A DNA stretch of 64,000 nt from Roseateles depolymerans (GCF_003387155.1 NZ_QUMT01000001.1:372001-436000), one strand, 5' to 3'. Shown: positions 25,782 to 35,008, numbered from the stretch's first letter. Translations and numbers: made by a program. The notes: generated from the letters alone by a model not told the origin.

Positions 25782-25790
25782 TCCGACCCG

Positions 25791-25925
25791 ATGGCCGTAC
25801 GTCTGCAGGCCCCGGTGAGCCCTGGCGCGCCCCGCGAGGTCTGGGGGCCTGGGGTCCCTGGAGATCGCCCTTCGACACCGCCTGGTGGAGACCCGGGTGA
25901 CGAGAGCTCAAGAAAGACTGGATGA
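25791..25925 (+). CDS. Small Pro/Gly-rich ORF overlapping the coxB start
   Basis: 44 codons from ATG to TGA, with the stop overlapping the coxB ATG as ATGA. The product begins MAVRLQAPVSPGAPREVWG and is rich in Pro and Gly with no membrane segment or known motif. The start lies 9 bases after a TAAAAT hexamer. It could be a leader peptide that couples or gates coxB translation, or a chance frame in GC-rich DNA. I do not recognise it. Confidence 0.35.
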   Translation: MAVRLQAPVSPGAPREVWGPGVPGDRPSTPPGGDPGDESSRKTG

Positions 25926-27124
25926 AGAGACGAACCATGACGATGATGAACAGTGATGTGCATCCGCTGGTGCGACGGTGCAGCCAGCTGGCGATGACCG
26001 CAGCGGTCGCGCTGGCCAGCCAGTCGGCCCTGGCCGTGAACGACCTGCCCGGTGGGCCGGCGGTCAATCAGCTCAACCTGCATCCGGCAGTCACGAAAAT
26101 CGCGCATGAACAGGCGTGGCTGCACAACATGATGCTGGTCATCTGCCTGCTCATCTTCGTCGCCGTGTTCGGCGTGATGTTCTATTCCATCTTCAAGCAC
26201 CGGAAGTCCAAGGGCGCCGTCGCGGCCAACTTCCATGAAAGCGTGAAGGTGGAAATCGCCTGGACGGTGGTGCCGTTCATCATCGTGATCCTGATGGCGC
26301 TGCCCGCCACCAAGGTCGTGGTGGCGATGAAGGACACCACCAATGCCGACCTCACCATCAAGGCCACCGGCTACCAGTGGAAGTGGGGCTATGAATACAT
26401 CAAGGGCGAAGGCGACGGCATCCATTTCGTCTCCACCCTGGACGCCTCGCAGCGCGCCCTGTCGGACTCCGGCAAGCCCGGTGATGTCGACAACTACCTG
26501 CTGAAGGTGGACAACCCCCTGGTCGTGCCGGTCAACAAGAAGGTGCGGGTCATCACCACGGCCGAAGACGTGATCCACTCCTGGATGGTGCCGGCCTTCG
26601 GCGTCAAGCAGGACGCGATCCCCGGCTTCGTGCGGGACACCTGGTTCAAGGCCGAACAGGAAGGCGACTACTACGGCCAGTGCGTCGAGCTGTGCGGCAA
26701 GGAACACGCCTACATGCCCATCCACGTGAAGGTGCTCAGCCAGCAGGCCTACAGCGCCTGGGTGGCGGAAGAACAGAAAAAGGCCGCGGCCAAGGCGGAC
26801 GACCCCTCCAAGGTCTGGGCCCTGGACGAGCTGATGGCCCGCGGCGAGAAGGTCTACACCACCAACTGCGCCGTCTGCCACCGGCCTGACGGCAAGGGCG
26901 CCGGCCAGTTCCCGGCGCTGGACGGCTCCAAGCTCGTGCTGTCGGAGACCCATGCCGACCAGATCCACGTGCTGCTCAATGGCCGCAACCAGATGCCGGC
27001 ATGGAAGGCCATCCTGAACGACACGGAAATCGCCGCTGTCGCCACCTACACCAAGAACAGCTGGTCCAACAAGACCGGCCAGGTCGTTCAGCCCGCCGAG
27101 GTCGTGGCCGAGCGGGCCAAATGA
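25922..27124 (+). CDS. coxB: Cytochrome c oxidase subunit II with fused cytochrome c domain
   Basis: Receives electrons from cytochrome c and passes them to subunit I of the aa3 oxidase. A signal peptide (AMTAAVALASQSALA) is followed by two membrane helices (MMLVICLLIFVAVFGVMFY and IVILMALPATKVVV region) and the periplasmic cupredoxin domain with the CuA ligands C254, C258, H262 and M265 in QCVELCGKEHAYM. A C-terminal c-type heme domain carries CAVCH (C316, C319, H320), so this is the caa3-like fused form of 400 residues. It heads the oxidase operon; coxA follows 76 bp later. Confidence 0.96.
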   Translation: MKRRTMTMMNSDVHPLVRRCSQLAMTAAVALASQSALAVNDLPGGPAVNQLNLHPAVTKIAHEQAWLHNMMLVICLLIFVAVFGVMFYSIFKHRKSKGAVAANFHESVKVEIAWTVVPFIIVILMALPATKVVVAMKDTTNADLTIKATGYQWKWGYEYIKGEGDGIHFVSTLDASQRALSDSGKPGDVDNYLLKVDNPLVVPVNKKVRVITTAEDVIHSWMVPAFGVKQDAIPGFVRDTWFKAEQEGDYYGQCVELCGKEHAYMPIHVKVLSQQAYSAWVAEEQKKAAAKADDPSKVWALDELMARGEKVYTTNCAVCHRPDGKGAGQFPALDGSKLVLSETHADQIHVLLNGRNQMPAWKAILNDTEIAAVATYTKNSWSNKTGQVVQPAEVVAERAK

Positions 27125-27200
27125 ACGCGCCCCAACGACGGACCCTGAAGCGGTGTCTCACCGTGTCTAACCGTGCATCAGACGGACGAGGACTTCCCAA

Positions 27201-28826
27201 ATGAGTGCAGTGCTTGATCACCCGACCGGCCACGTTGATGACCATCATGACGATCACCATGCGCCGACCGGCTGGCGTCGCTGGGTGTTCGCCACCAACC
27301 ACAAGGACATCGGAACGCTCTACCTGCTGTTCAGCTTCACGATGCTGATGATCGGCGGGATCCTGGCGCTGTGCATCCGCGCCGAGCTGTTCCAGCCGGG
27401 CCTGCAGTTCTTCAACCCGGAACAGTTCAACCAGTTCACCACCATGCATGGCCTCATCATGGTGTTCGGCGCCATCATGCCGGCCTTCGTGGGCTTCGCG
27501 AACTGGATGATCCCGCTGCAGATCGGCGCGTCCGACATGGCCTTCGCGCGGATGAACAACTTCAGCTTCTGGCTGATGATCCCGGCCGCGCTGATGCTGG
27601 TGGGCTCGTTCTTCATGCCCGGAGGCGCACCCGCCGCCGGCTGGACGCTCTACGCGCCGCTGACCCTGCAGATGGGCCCCTCAATGGATGCCGGCATCTT
27701 TGCGATGCACATCCTGGGCGCGTCGTCCATCATGGGCTCGATCAACATCATCGTCACCATCCTGAACATGCGGGCGCCCGGCATGACCTTGATGAAGATG
27801 CCGATGTTCGCCTGGACCTGGCTGATCACCGCCTACCTGCTGATCGCCGTGATGCCGGTGCTGGCCGGCGCCATCACCATGACGCTGACCGACCGTCACT
27901 TCGGCACCAGCTTCTTCACCCCGGCCGGCGGCGGTGACCCGGTGATGTACCAGCACATCTTCTGGTTCTTCGGGCACCCCGAGGTCTACATCATGATCCT
28001 GCCGGCCTTCGGCATCATCAGCCAGATCGTGCCGGCCTTCGCTCGCAAGCGCCTGTTCGGTTATGCCTCGATGGTGTATGCGACGGCCTCCATCGCCATC
28101 CTGTCCTTCATCGTGTGGGCCCACCACATGTTTGCCACCGGCATGCCGGTGACCGGCCAGCTGTTCTTCATGTACGCGACCATGCTGATCGCGGTGCCGA
28201 CCGGCGTGAAGATCTTCAACTGGCTGGCCACCATGTGGCGCGGCTCCATGACCTTCGAAACCCCGATGCTGTGGGCCGTGGGCTTCATCTTCGTGTTCAC
28301 CATGGGCGGCTTCACCGGCCTGATCTGCGCCGTGGCTCCCATCGACATCCAGATCCAGGACACCTACTACGTGGTGGCCCACTTCCACTATGTGCTGGTG
28401 GCCGGCTCTCTGTACGCGCTGTTTGCCGGCGTGTACTACTGGGGCCCGAAGTGGACCGGCGTGATGTATTCGGAGACGCGCGGCAAGATCCACTTTTGGG
28501 GCTCGCTGATCTTCTTCAACGTCACCTTCTTCCCGATGCACTTCCTGGGCCTGGCCGGCATGCCCCGTCGTTATGCCGACTACCCCATGCAGTTCGCCGA
28601 CTTCAACATGCTGGCTTCCATCGGCGCGTTCGGTTTCGGTCTGATGCAGGTCTACTTCTTTGTGTTCGTGGTCATTCCGATGATGCGCGGCAAGGGCGCC
28701 AAGGCCCCGCAGAAGCCCTGGGAAGCGGCCGAAGGCCTGGAGTGGGAAGTGCCGTCGCCGGCCCCGTTCCACACCTTCGAGAATCCGCCCAAGCTGGACG
28801 TGACCGCCACCCGCATCGTGAGCTGA
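27201..28826 (+). CDS. coxA: Cytochrome c oxidase subunit I
   Basis: Catalytic subunit of the aa3 heme-copper oxidase, reducing O2 to water and pumping protons. It has 541 residues and about 12 membrane helices. The CuB and cross-linked Tyr site is [14 protein letters not shown] (H259, Y263). [12 protein letters not shown] supplies the heme a and a3 histidines, and [10 protein letters not shown] the other heme a ligand. The N-terminus is His/Asp-rich ([15 protein letters not shown]), unusual but seen in relatives. It sits between coxB and a 38-residue assembly gene. Confidence 0.98.
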   Translation: MSAVLDHPTGHVDDHHDDHHAPTGWRRWVFATNHKDIGTLYLLFSFTMLMIGGILALCIRAELFQPGLQFFNPEQFNQFTTMHGLIMVFGAIMPAFVGFANWMIPLQIGASDMAFARMNNFSFWLMIPAALMLVGSFFMPGGAPAAGWTLYAPLTLQMGPSMDAGIFAMHILGASSIMGSINIIVTILNMRAPGMTLMKMPMFAWTWLITAYLLIAVMPVLAGAITMTLTDRHFGTSFFTPAGGGDPVMYQHIFWFFGHPEVYIMILPAFGIISQIVPAFARKRLFGYASMVYATASIAILSFIVWAHHMFATGMPVTGQLFFMYATMLIAVPTGVKIFNWLATMWRGSMTFETPMLWAVGFIFVFTMGGFTGLICAVAPIDIQIQDTYYVVAHFHYVLVAGSLYALFAGVYYWGPKWTGVMYSETRGKIHFWGSLIFFNVTFFPMHFLGLAGMPRRYADYPMQFADFNMLASIGAFGFGLMQVYFFVFVVIPMMRGKGAKAPQKPWEAAEGLEWEVPSPAPFHTFENPPKLDVTATRIVS

Positions 28827-28833
28827 CCCGGCC

Positions 28834-28950
28834 ATGAGCATTCGCGACGATCAGAAGAAGAGCAACCTGAAGCTGGCGCTCGTGCTGCTGAGCGTCGCGC
28901 TGGTGTTCGGTCTTGGCTTTGTGGCCAAGATCATCTGGCTGGGACGCTGA
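28834..28950 (+). CDS. Cytochrome oxidase small assembly protein
   Basis: 38-residue single-helix membrane protein: a charged start (MSIRDDQKKSNLK) and one hydrophobic helix (LALVLLSVALVFGLGFVA) ending IIWLGR. It lies 7 bp after coxA and 12 bp before ctaG, a position in which Burkholderiales oxidase operons carry a tiny conserved assembly gene. The exact role is unknown; association with CoxA or CtaG is inferred from context. Confidence 0.82.
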   Translation: MSIRDDQKKSNLKLALVLLSVALVFGLGFVAKIIWLGR

Positions 28951-28962
28951 GGACCCGACGCC

Positions 28963-29628
28963 ATGGACCGCCGACCGCTGGCCGCCTGGATCCGCAGGGA
29001 CAACCTGCGCATGACCGGCAAGCTGCTGGTGGTGGTGGCCATGATGGCGGGCTTCGGTTATGCGCTGGTGCCCATCTACCGCGCGGTCTGCACCGCGCTG
29101 GGCATCAATGTGCTGGCCCTGGGGGAGCGGCAGCATGCGGTGAAGAAGGAAGACCTGCGCAACACGCAGGTCGACTACAGCCGCCGCATCAGCGTGGAAT
29201 TCGACACCAATGCCCGCGGCCCCTGGGACTTCAAGCCCGCCGTGCGTCACATGGATGTGCATCCCGGCGAGCTGACCACGGTGATGTACACCTTCCAGAA
29301 TGTGCAGAACCGGGTGATGGCAGCCCAGGCCATCCCCAGCTATGCGCCCAAGCAGGCCACACCCTACTTCAACAAGCTGGAGTGCTTCTGCTTCAATGAA
29401 TACACGCTGCAGCCCGGCGAGCAGAAGGTGTGGCCGGTGGTGTTCGTGATCGACCCGAAGCTGCCCAGGGATGTGAAGACCATCACCCTGAGCTACACCT
29501 TCTTCGAGATTCCGGGCAAGGGTGGGTCGGCGGTGAAGGTGCAGGCGCAGGCCTTGCCGGTGCAGACGCCGGGACCGGTGCAGGGCAGGGCCCAGGAGCA
29601 GGGCCAGGGACAGGAGCCGCGGACATGA
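28963..29628 (+). CDS. ctaG: Cytochrome c oxidase assembly protein CtaG/Cox11
   Basis: Copper chaperone that inserts CuB into subunit I. 221 residues: one N-terminal membrane anchor (LLVVVAMMAGFGYALVPIY, ending in the typical VPIYRAVC) and a periplasmic immunoglobulin-like domain with the copper-binding CFCFNEYTLQPGE. The C-terminal ~20 residues are Gln/Gly-rich and not part of the fold. Its stop overlaps the next gene by four bases. Confidence 0.96.
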   Translation: MDRRPLAAWIRRDNLRMTGKLLVVVAMMAGFGYALVPIYRAVCTALGINVLALGERQHAVKKEDLRNTQVDYSRRISVEFDTNARGPWDFKPAVRHMDVHPGELTTVMYTFQNVQNRVMAAQAIPSYAPKQATPYFNKLECFCFNEYTLQPGEQKVWPVVFVIDPKLPRDVKTITLSYTFFEIPGKGGSAVKVQAQALPVQTPGPVQGRAQEQGQGQEPRT

Positions 29629-29873
29629 CCGCTCCGCGTCCCGGTGATGATTTCAAGCAGGCCCTGCAGCGCAGAGGCTCCTTCTTGGGGAGCTTGCGGG
29701 CGGTGATGTGGTCGTTCTTCGGCATCCGCAAGGGGTCGGAGTACGACAAGGATGTGTCGCAGCTCAATCCGCTGCATGTGGTCGTGGCCGGCGTGCTGGC
29801 CGCGGTGCTGTTTGTGGTGGGATTGCTGCTGCTGGTGAACTGGGTGGTGGGCAGCGGCGTGGCGGGCACCTGA
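29625..29873 (+). CDS. DUF2970 small membrane protein
   Basis: 82 residues. A soluble start (FKQALQRRGSFLGSLRAVMWSFFGIRKG) is followed by one membrane helix (VVVAGVLAAVLFVVGLLLLVN). It matches the DUF2970 family found inside proteobacterial cytochrome oxidase operons; function is unknown. It starts within the ctaG stop (ATGA), so it is translated in the same operon, and coxC follows 86 bp later. Confidence 0.88.
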   Translation: MTAPRPGDDFKQALQRRGSFLGSLRAVMWSFFGIRKGSEYDKDVSQLNPLHVVVAGVLAAVLFVVGLLLLVNWVVGSGVAGT

Positions 29874-29959
29874 GGCCCCGCGTCGCGTCACCCCTGGTCA
29901 GAGATCAAGAACGCAGTACCGGAATCGACGAGATCGCAAGCATTCGAGGAGAACAAGGT

Positions 29960-30841
29960 ATGTCGGCAACGACTCACGGCAAGACCCCTTATTACTTTGT
30001 GCCAGGACCTTCCCGCCATCCGGCCATGGCCGCCTTTGGCCTGTTCTGGGTGATCCTGGGTGCGGGCCAGTGGATCAATGGGCATGACTGGGGCGCCTGG
30101 TCGCTGCTGTTCGGGCTGCTGTGGTGGGCCTTTGTGCTGAAGCAGTGGTTTGGCGATGCCATCCATGAAAGCGAAGGCGGTCTCTACAGCGACCGCATCG
30201 ACGCCAGCTTCCGCTGGAGCATGGGCTGGTTCATCTTCTCGGAAGTGATGTTCTTCGCGGCCTTCTTCGGCGCGCTGTTCTGGTCTCGCGGGTACACGGT
30301 GCCGACGCTGGGCAGCCTGGACAACTCGCTGCTGTGGCCCAACTTCCAGGGCGTGTGGCCGAGCGCTTCGCCGGGCGCGACCGGATCACCGGCGGGCACG
30401 GTCGAGCCCTTCCAGGTGATGGGGCCGTGGCCGATTCCAACGATCAACACCGCGTTGCTGCTGACCTCCGGCGTGACGCTGACGGTGGCCCACCATGCGC
30501 TGATTGCCAGTCACCGCGCGCGGGCGATTGCCTTCATGTGGATCACCGTGCTGCTGGGCCTGACCTTCCTGGGCTTCCAGGCTTATGAGTATGTGCATGC
30601 CTACCATGAGCTGAATCTGAAGCTGACGTCGGGGGTGTATGGCTCGACGTTCTTCATGCTGACGGGCTTCCACGGCTTCCACGTGTTCGTGGGCATGCTG
30701 ATGCTGCTGTTCATCACGCTGCGGCTGATGAAGGGGCATTTCACGCCGGACCGCCACTTCGGGTTCGAAGGCGCCGCGTGGTACTGGCACTTCGTGGACG
30801 TGGTCTGGCTGGGCCTCTACATCATAATTTACTGGTTCTAA
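29960..30841 (+). CDS. coxC: Cytochrome c oxidase subunit III
   Basis: Third core subunit of the aa3 oxidase: 293 residues, seven predicted membrane helices, no metal centres. FRWSMGWFIFSEVMFFAAFFGALFW-type sequence, TGFHGFHVFVGMLMLLFITLR and the C-terminal WYWHFVDVVWLGLYIIIYWF region are family hallmarks. The ATG at 29960 is chosen because GAGGAGAACAAGGT precedes it. It is followed by a stretch of GC-rich repeats and a small minus-strand gene. Confidence 0.97.
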   Translation: MSATTHGKTPYYFVPGPSRHPAMAAFGLFWVILGAGQWINGHDWGAWSLLFGLLWWAFVLKQWFGDAIHESEGGLYSDRIDASFRWSMGWFIFSEVMFFAAFFGALFWSRGYTVPTLGSLDNSLLWPNFQGVWPSASPGATGSPAGTVEPFQVMGPWPIPTINTALLLTSGVTLTVAHHALIASHRARAIAFMWITVLLGLTFLGFQAYEYVHAYHELNLKLTSGVYGSTFFMLTGFHGFHVFVGMLMLLFITLRLMKGHFTPDRHFGFEGAAWYWHFVDVVWLGLYIIIYWF

Positions 30842-30892
30842 CCCCCCTACCGCCTGACGGCGGCCCCCCAGGGGGCGAGCCCAGCGGCCTGG
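30842..30892. repeat. GC-rich intergenic repeat, copy B1
   Basis: Begins right after the coxC stop. It contains two small hairpins (CCGCC-TGAC-GGCGG and GCCCC-CCAG-GGGGC) and ends GGCCTGG. It is duplicated almost exactly at 30904-30955. Confidence 0.8.
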
Positions 30893-30903
30893 AGAGAAGT
30901 TGT

Positions 30904-30973
30904 CCCCCCTACCGCCTGACGGCGGCCCCCCCAGGGGGCGAGCCCAGCGGCCTGGCAGAGCCAGTTCCGCGGG
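30904..30973. repeat. GC-rich intergenic repeat, copy B2
   Basis: Second tandem copy of the 51-bp unit at 30842-30892, extended by CAGAGCCAGTTCC and CGGG. That extension makes the 24-base match with 10954-10977 beside ruvX. The duplicated hairpins may terminate transcription between coxC and the convergent small gene. Confidence 0.8.
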
Positions 30974-31009
30974 CTCCGTTGGAGGTGGGACGGCGCTGCG
31001 CGCGTCCTA

Positions 31010-31103
31010 GCACACCTTCGGTGTGCAGAGGGAGCGGCTGGTGGGGCAGGGTGGGGTGCTGCGGGTGGCGCGCTGGTGAAGTGTCGGCACACCTGCGGTG
31101 TGC
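31010..31103. repeat. Two copies of hairpin GCACACC-NNN-GGTGTGC
   Basis: Perfect 7-bp stems with loops TTC (31010-31026) and TGC (31087-31103). They stand between the GC-rich repeats and the stop of the convergent twin-TM gene and complete a 274-bp gap made almost wholly of palindromes. Confidence 0.65.
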
Positions 31104-31115
31104 AGGCTTCGCTGG

Positions 31116-31325
31116 CTAGCGGGTGAAGGTGATGCCGGTGGGGTGGATCCAGCCCATCCATGCGCTGAAGAGAATGAATAGGAACAGCGCAACGCTGATG
31201 CCCACCCGCACCGCCAAGGCATTGGCCATGCTGGCCCGGCCCTTGTGACGGCGCAGCATCAAAATGCCCGCACTGAACAAGGCGCCCAAAATGCCGATGA
31301 AGGCCAGCGTGACAATGATCTTCAT
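31116..31325 (-). CDS. Twin-transmembrane small protein of the oxidase cluster
   Basis: 69 residues with two hydrophobic helices (IIVTLAFIGILGALFSAGILML and VGISVALFLFILFSAWMGWI) separated by a short Arg/Lys-rich loop. The size and position between coxC and SURF1 match a small family (DUF2909, twin transmembrane protein) in Burkholderiales. It is encoded opposite to the oxidase genes, with its start only 74 bp from the SURF1 start. Role unknown, probably oxidase assembly or stability. Confidence 0.8.
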   Translation of the reverse strand: MKIIVTLAFIGILGALFSAGILMLRRHKGRASMANALAVRVGISVALFLFILFSAWMGWIHPTGITFTR

Positions 31326-31399
31326 GATGAGCCATTATTCCACTCGGGGCCTTCGTCCCTCCCTCGGGAAAGACCACCCCCGCAGCAAGGAAGCACCAC

Positions 31400-32176
31400 G
31401 TGGCTGATCGGCGCTGGGTCGTCGCCGTCGCTGCCCTCGTCGGCCTCGTCGTCACCATCAGTCTCGGGCGCTGGCAGTTGGATCGCGCGGCTCAGAAGAT
31501 CGCACTTCAGCAGGCGCTGGAGCAGCGCGCGCTGTTGCCCCCGCTGTCCAATGAGCAACTGCCCAAGGCCGATGAAGCGCTGCCTGAAGCGCTGTTGCAT
31601 CGGCATGCGCAACTGGTCGGGCAGTGGGACGCGCAGCCGGCCCACACAGTGTTTCTCGACAATCGGCCCATGGACGGGCGAGCCGGCTTCTTCGTGCTCA
31701 CCCCTTTTCAGCTGAAAGGCCGTCAAGAGTCGGTGCTGGTGCAGCGTGGCTGGGTGCCCCGCGATGCCGCTCAGCGCGAGCGTCTGCCCACCCTTGTGCT
31801 GCCCCAGGGCGATGTGCGGATTGAAGGCCACATTGCGGCCGCGCCGTCGCGGGCCTTCGAACTCGGGTCGCCCGTGAGGTCAGGACCAATCCGGCAGAAT
31901 GTGGAACTGCCCGCCTTTCAGGACGAGACCGGCGTGCGGCTGCTGCCCCTGGTGCTGCTGGAAACGCCCTCGCCGCAAGCGTCCAGCGCCCCCTCCGATG
32001 GGCTGCTGCGCCACTGGCCCGCCCCGGCGGTGGACGTGAACAAACACTACGGCTACGCATTTCAATGGTTTGCGCTCGCTGCGCTCATTCTGGGTCTTTA
32101 TGTCTGGTTCCAAGTTCTCGCCCCTCTCCGGAGAGACCGCCGTCGACGCAGTTCCCCAGACACCGATGCCGCCTGA
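31400..32176 (+). CDS. SURF1 family oxidase assembly protein
   Basis: 258-residue inner-membrane protein with a helix at each end, as in all SURF1 proteins: N-terminal WVVAVAALVGLVVTISLGRWQLDRA and C-terminal YAFQWFALAALILGLYVWF. The loop between them is periplasmic and holds VLVQRGWVPRD. SURF1 helps place heme a in subunit I. It starts with GTG preceded by AAGGAAG. The next gene overlaps its 3' end. Confidence 0.92.
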   Translation: MADRRWVVAVAALVGLVVTISLGRWQLDRAAQKIALQQALEQRALLPPLSNEQLPKADEALPEALLHRHAQLVGQWDAQPAHTVFLDNRPMDGRAGFFVLTPFQLKGRQESVLVQRGWVPRDAAQRERLPTLVLPQGDVRIEGHIAAAPSRAFELGSPVRSGPIRQNVELPAFQDETGVRLLPLVLLETPSPQASSAPSDGLLRHWPAPAVDVNKHYGYAFQWFALAALILGLYVWFQVLAPLRRDRRRRSSPDTDAA

Positions 32177-32831
32177 CGGCCCGGTGACCCTGGCCGTCCA
32201 CAGCCTGCCCGTCACCAACGCCGAAGGCAATCGCCGTCGCCACTGGACGATGTGGCTGGTGCTGCTGGTCTGCGCCGCCCCCGTGATCGCCTCCTACTTC
32301 AGCTTCTACGTGCTGGACCTGCGCGGCTCCGCCTACAGCGACCTCATCACCCCCACCCGCGACCTGCCGCATGACCTGCCCCTGCGCACCCTCAGCGGCG
32401 ACGCAGTGAATCCGCAGTCGCTGCAAGGCCAGTGGCTGCTCACCTATGTCCCCGATGCCCAGGCCCGCTGCAACGACGGCTGCGAGCGCATGCTCTTCAT
32501 GCAGCGCCAGTTGCGCGAGATGCTCGGCAAGGACCGGGACCGCCTGGACAAGCTGGTCCTGCTGCCCGACGAAGTCAGCCTGACCCCCGCCCAGCTCGAC
32601 GCCCTGATCGGCCACGAACCCAAGGTCACCCTGCTGCGCGCGCCCACCGCCGCCCTGCAGGCCTGGCTGATGCCCGCCCCCGGACACCGCATGGGCGAGC
32701 ACCTGTTCCTGGTGGACCCGATGGGCCGCTGGATGCTGCGATCGCCCGCCCAGCCCGATCCGGGCAAGTTCAAGAAAGACCTGGAACGACTGATGCGCGC
32801 CAACGCCGGCTGGGACCGGCCCGGGCGCTGA
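32166..32831 (+). CDS. SCO-like membrane protein of the oxidase cluster
   Basis: About 221 residues: one N-terminal membrane helix (MWLVLLVCAAPVIASYFSFYV) and a periplasmic thioredoxin-like region. CNDGC (C102 and C106) occupies the place of the SCO CxxxC copper site, in a LLTYVPDAQARCNDGCERM context, and HLFLVDPMGRWMLRSP resembles the C-terminal part of SCO1. Proteins of this type are usually called cytochrome oxidase-associated transmembrane proteins. Copper or thiol chemistry is inferred. The ATG at 32166 overlaps the SURF1 stop by 11 bases; an in-frame ATG at 32100 is also possible, and neither has a good ribosome site. Confidence 0.78.
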   Translation: MPPDGPVTLAVHSLPVTNAEGNRRRHWTMWLVLLVCAAPVIASYFSFYVLDLRGSAYSDLITPTRDLPHDLPLRTLSGDAVNPQSLQGQWLLTYVPDAQARCNDGCERMLFMQRQLREMLGKDRDRLDKLVLLPDEVSLTPAQLDALIGHEPKVTLLRAPTAALQAWLMPAPGHRMGEHLFLVDPMGRWMLRSPAQPDPGKFKKDLERLMRANAGWDRPGR

Positions 32832-32840
32832 GAGCCACGC

Positions 32841-34046
32841 ATGACCGGATTCGATTTCGCCCCGCTGCTTGAACTGCTGCTGATGGCCGCCCTGCTCGGC
32901 GGTGGGCCGCTGCTGTGGTGGTTCCTGCGCCAGCGCAGCGCCACACCGGGCCAGCGCCTGCGCGCGCTGACCGTGATGACGGTGTTCCTCACCTTCGACC
33001 TGATCCTGTTCGGCGCCTTCACCCGCCTGACCGACTCTGGCCTGGGCTGCCCCGACTGGCCCGGCTGCTACGGCACCGCCACGCCCCTGGGCGCCCGCGA
33101 CGAGATCCACGCCGCCCAGACCGCCATGCCCACCGGACCGGTCACCCACGGCAAGGCCTGGGTGGAGATGCTGCACCGCTATCTGGCCAGCGCGGTCGGT
33201 TTCCTGATCCTCGTGCTGGCTGTGCAGAGCTGGCGGCAGCATGTCCACGCCGGTCGCGCACGCGCGGGTGGGGCCGCTGATCGTCCGCGTGGGTCGAGTG
33301 GTTCAGGTGGGCCGCCAGGTTCAGGCCGAATCCGGTTGGAGCCGTCCCTGTCGCCCTGGTGGGCCACCGCCTCCCTGGTGTGGGTGCTGGTGCAAGGCAT
33401 GTTCGGGGCGCTGACGGTGACCATGAAGCTGTTCCCCGCCATCGTCACCACCCATCTGATGCTGGCGCTGGGCCTGCTGATGCTGCTGGCCTGGCAAGCC
33501 GAGGCCTATGCGCCCAAGCCGCTGAAGGCGAGCCGGGGCCTGCGGGTGGGCATGCTGCTGTTCACGTTGCTGGTGCTGGTGCAGGTGGCCCTGGGCGGCT
33601 GGGTCAGCACCAACTATGCGGTGCTGGCCTGCCGGGAGTTCCCGACCTGTCAGGGACAATGGTGGCCGCCGACTGATTTCGAGCACGGCTTCACGATCTG
33701 GCGCGAGCTGGGGCGTGGGGCCCACGGAGACTGGTTACCCTTCGAGGCCTTGACCGCCATCCACCTGACCCACCGCGTGGGCGCCCTGGTGGTGGTGGTG
33801 GCGCTGCTGGCGCTCGCCGCCGCCTTGTGGCGGCAGGGCGGCGAAAGCCGCCGCTGGGCCTGGCGCCTGCTGGCCGTCGGCGCCTGGCAGGTGGCCTCGG
33901 GCCTGTCCAACGTCGTGCTGGGGTGGCCGCTGGTGGCCGCGCTGGCCCATACCGGCGGCGCCGCGGCGCTGCTGCTGATCTGCTCCCTGGTGCTGGCCCG
34001 TCTGAAGGCCGGCCGCCAGGCGGTTTTTCTGGATCCTGTGAGATGA
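32841..34046 (+). CDS. ctaA: Heme A synthase (CtaA/COX15)
   Basis: Oxidises the methyl group of heme O to give heme A. 401 residues and about eight membrane helices. The conserved histidines lie in [37 protein letters not shown] and [30 protein letters not shown] is the family's N-terminal loop. An unusual Gly/Ser/Arg/Pro-rich insert of roughly 35 residues (about residues 137-172) separates two helices on the side away from the heme loops. Its stop overlaps ctaB (ATGA), matching the need for both enzymes in sequence. Confidence 0.94.
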   Translation: MTGFDFAPLLELLLMAALLGGGPLLWWFLRQRSATPGQRLRALTVMTVFLTFDLILFGAFTRLTDSGLGCPDWPGCYGTATPLGARDEIHAAQTAMPTGPVTHGKAWVEMLHRYLASAVGFLILVLAVQSWRQHVHAGRARAGGAADRPRGSSGSGGPPGSGRIRLEPSLSPWWATASLVWVLVQGMFGALTVTMKLFPAIVTTHLMLALGLLMLLAWQAEAYAPKPLKASRGLRVGMLLFTLLVLVQVALGGWVSTNYAVLACREFPTCQGQWWPPTDFEHGFTIWRELGRGAHGDWLPFEALTAIHLTHRVGALVVVVALLALAAALWRQGGESRRWAWRLLAVGAWQVASGLSNVVLGWPLVAALAHTGGAAALLLICSLVLARLKAGRQAVFLDPVR

Positions 34047-34951
34047 CTTCCCTGACTCAGGCCGCCATGCCTTCCCGATGGTGGCAGTTCTATCAACTGA
34101 CCAAGCCGCGCGTGGTGCAGCTCATCGTGTTCTGCGCGGTGATCGGCATGGCCCTGGCCATCCCCGGTCTGCCGCAGGGGCAGGAATGGGTGCGGCTGAT
34201 CGCAGGCACCGCCGGCATCTGGCTGGTGGCCGGTGCGGCCGCCGCCTTCAACTGCCTCATCGAGCAGCAGATCGACGCCAAGATGAAACGCACCGCCTGG
34301 CGGCCCACCGCCCGGGGGGAACTGAGCCGTCGCCAGACGCTGCTGTTCTCCGCCGTGCTGTGCGCCGTCGGCTCGGCCATTCTCTACATCTGGGTCAATG
34401 CGCTGACCATGTGGCTGACCTTCGCCACCTTCGTCGGCTATGCGGTCATCTACACGGTGCTGCTCAAGCCCACCACGCCGCAGAACATCGTCATCGGCGG
34501 CGCGTCCGGCGCCATGCCGCCGGTGCTGGGATGGGCGGCCATGCGCGGCGAACTGGGTCCGGAAGCCTGGCTCATGTGCCTGATCATCTTCCTGTGGACA
34601 CCGCCGCACTTCTGGGCGCTGGCGCTGTACCGCAGCGAGGACTACCGCAAGGCCGGCCTGCCCATGCTGCCGGTGACGCACGGCAACGAATTCACGCGGC
34701 TGCAGATCCTGCTCTACACCTGGGTGCTGTTCGCGGCGACGCTGCTGCCCTTCCTCACCGGCATGAGCGGATGGCTCTACCTGGCCGCCGCCATGATCCT
34801 GGGCCTGATGTTCTGCCACTATGCCTGGCGGCTGTGGCGCGCGTATTCGGAAGCGCTGGCCAGGCGCACCTTCCTCTTCTCGCTCTTCCATCTTTCCCTG
34901 CTGTTCGGGGCCCTGCTGCTGGATCACTATCTGAGCCCGTGGCTCGGCTGA
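34043..34951 (+). CDS. ctaB: Protoheme IX farnesyltransferase (heme O synthase)
   Basis: Adds a farnesyl group to heme B, producing heme O for CtaA. 302 residues of the UbiA prenyltransferase superfamily, about nine membrane helices. The first Asp-rich motif region is [15 protein letters not shown] and the second is [30 protein letters not shown] and [17 protein letters not shown] are also typical. It overlaps ctaA by four bases. Confidence 0.96.
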   Translation: MTSLTQAAMPSRWWQFYQLTKPRVVQLIVFCAVIGMALAIPGLPQGQEWVRLIAGTAGIWLVAGAAAAFNCLIEQQIDAKMKRTAWRPTARGELSRRQTLLFSAVLCAVGSAILYIWVNALTMWLTFATFVGYAVIYTVLLKPTTPQNIVIGGASGAMPPVLGWAAMRGELGPEAWLMCLIIFLWTPPHFWALALYRSEDYRKAGLPMLPVTHGNEFTRLQILLYTWVLFAATLLPFLTGMSGWLYLAAAMILGLMFCHYAWRLWRAYSEALARRTFLFSLFHLSLLFGALLLDHYLSPWLG

Positions 34952-35008
34952 GTCCGCGAGCTCCGACGCCTCCGACGCCTCTGAAGTTTTCGTTCCAAAG
35001 GTTCACAC

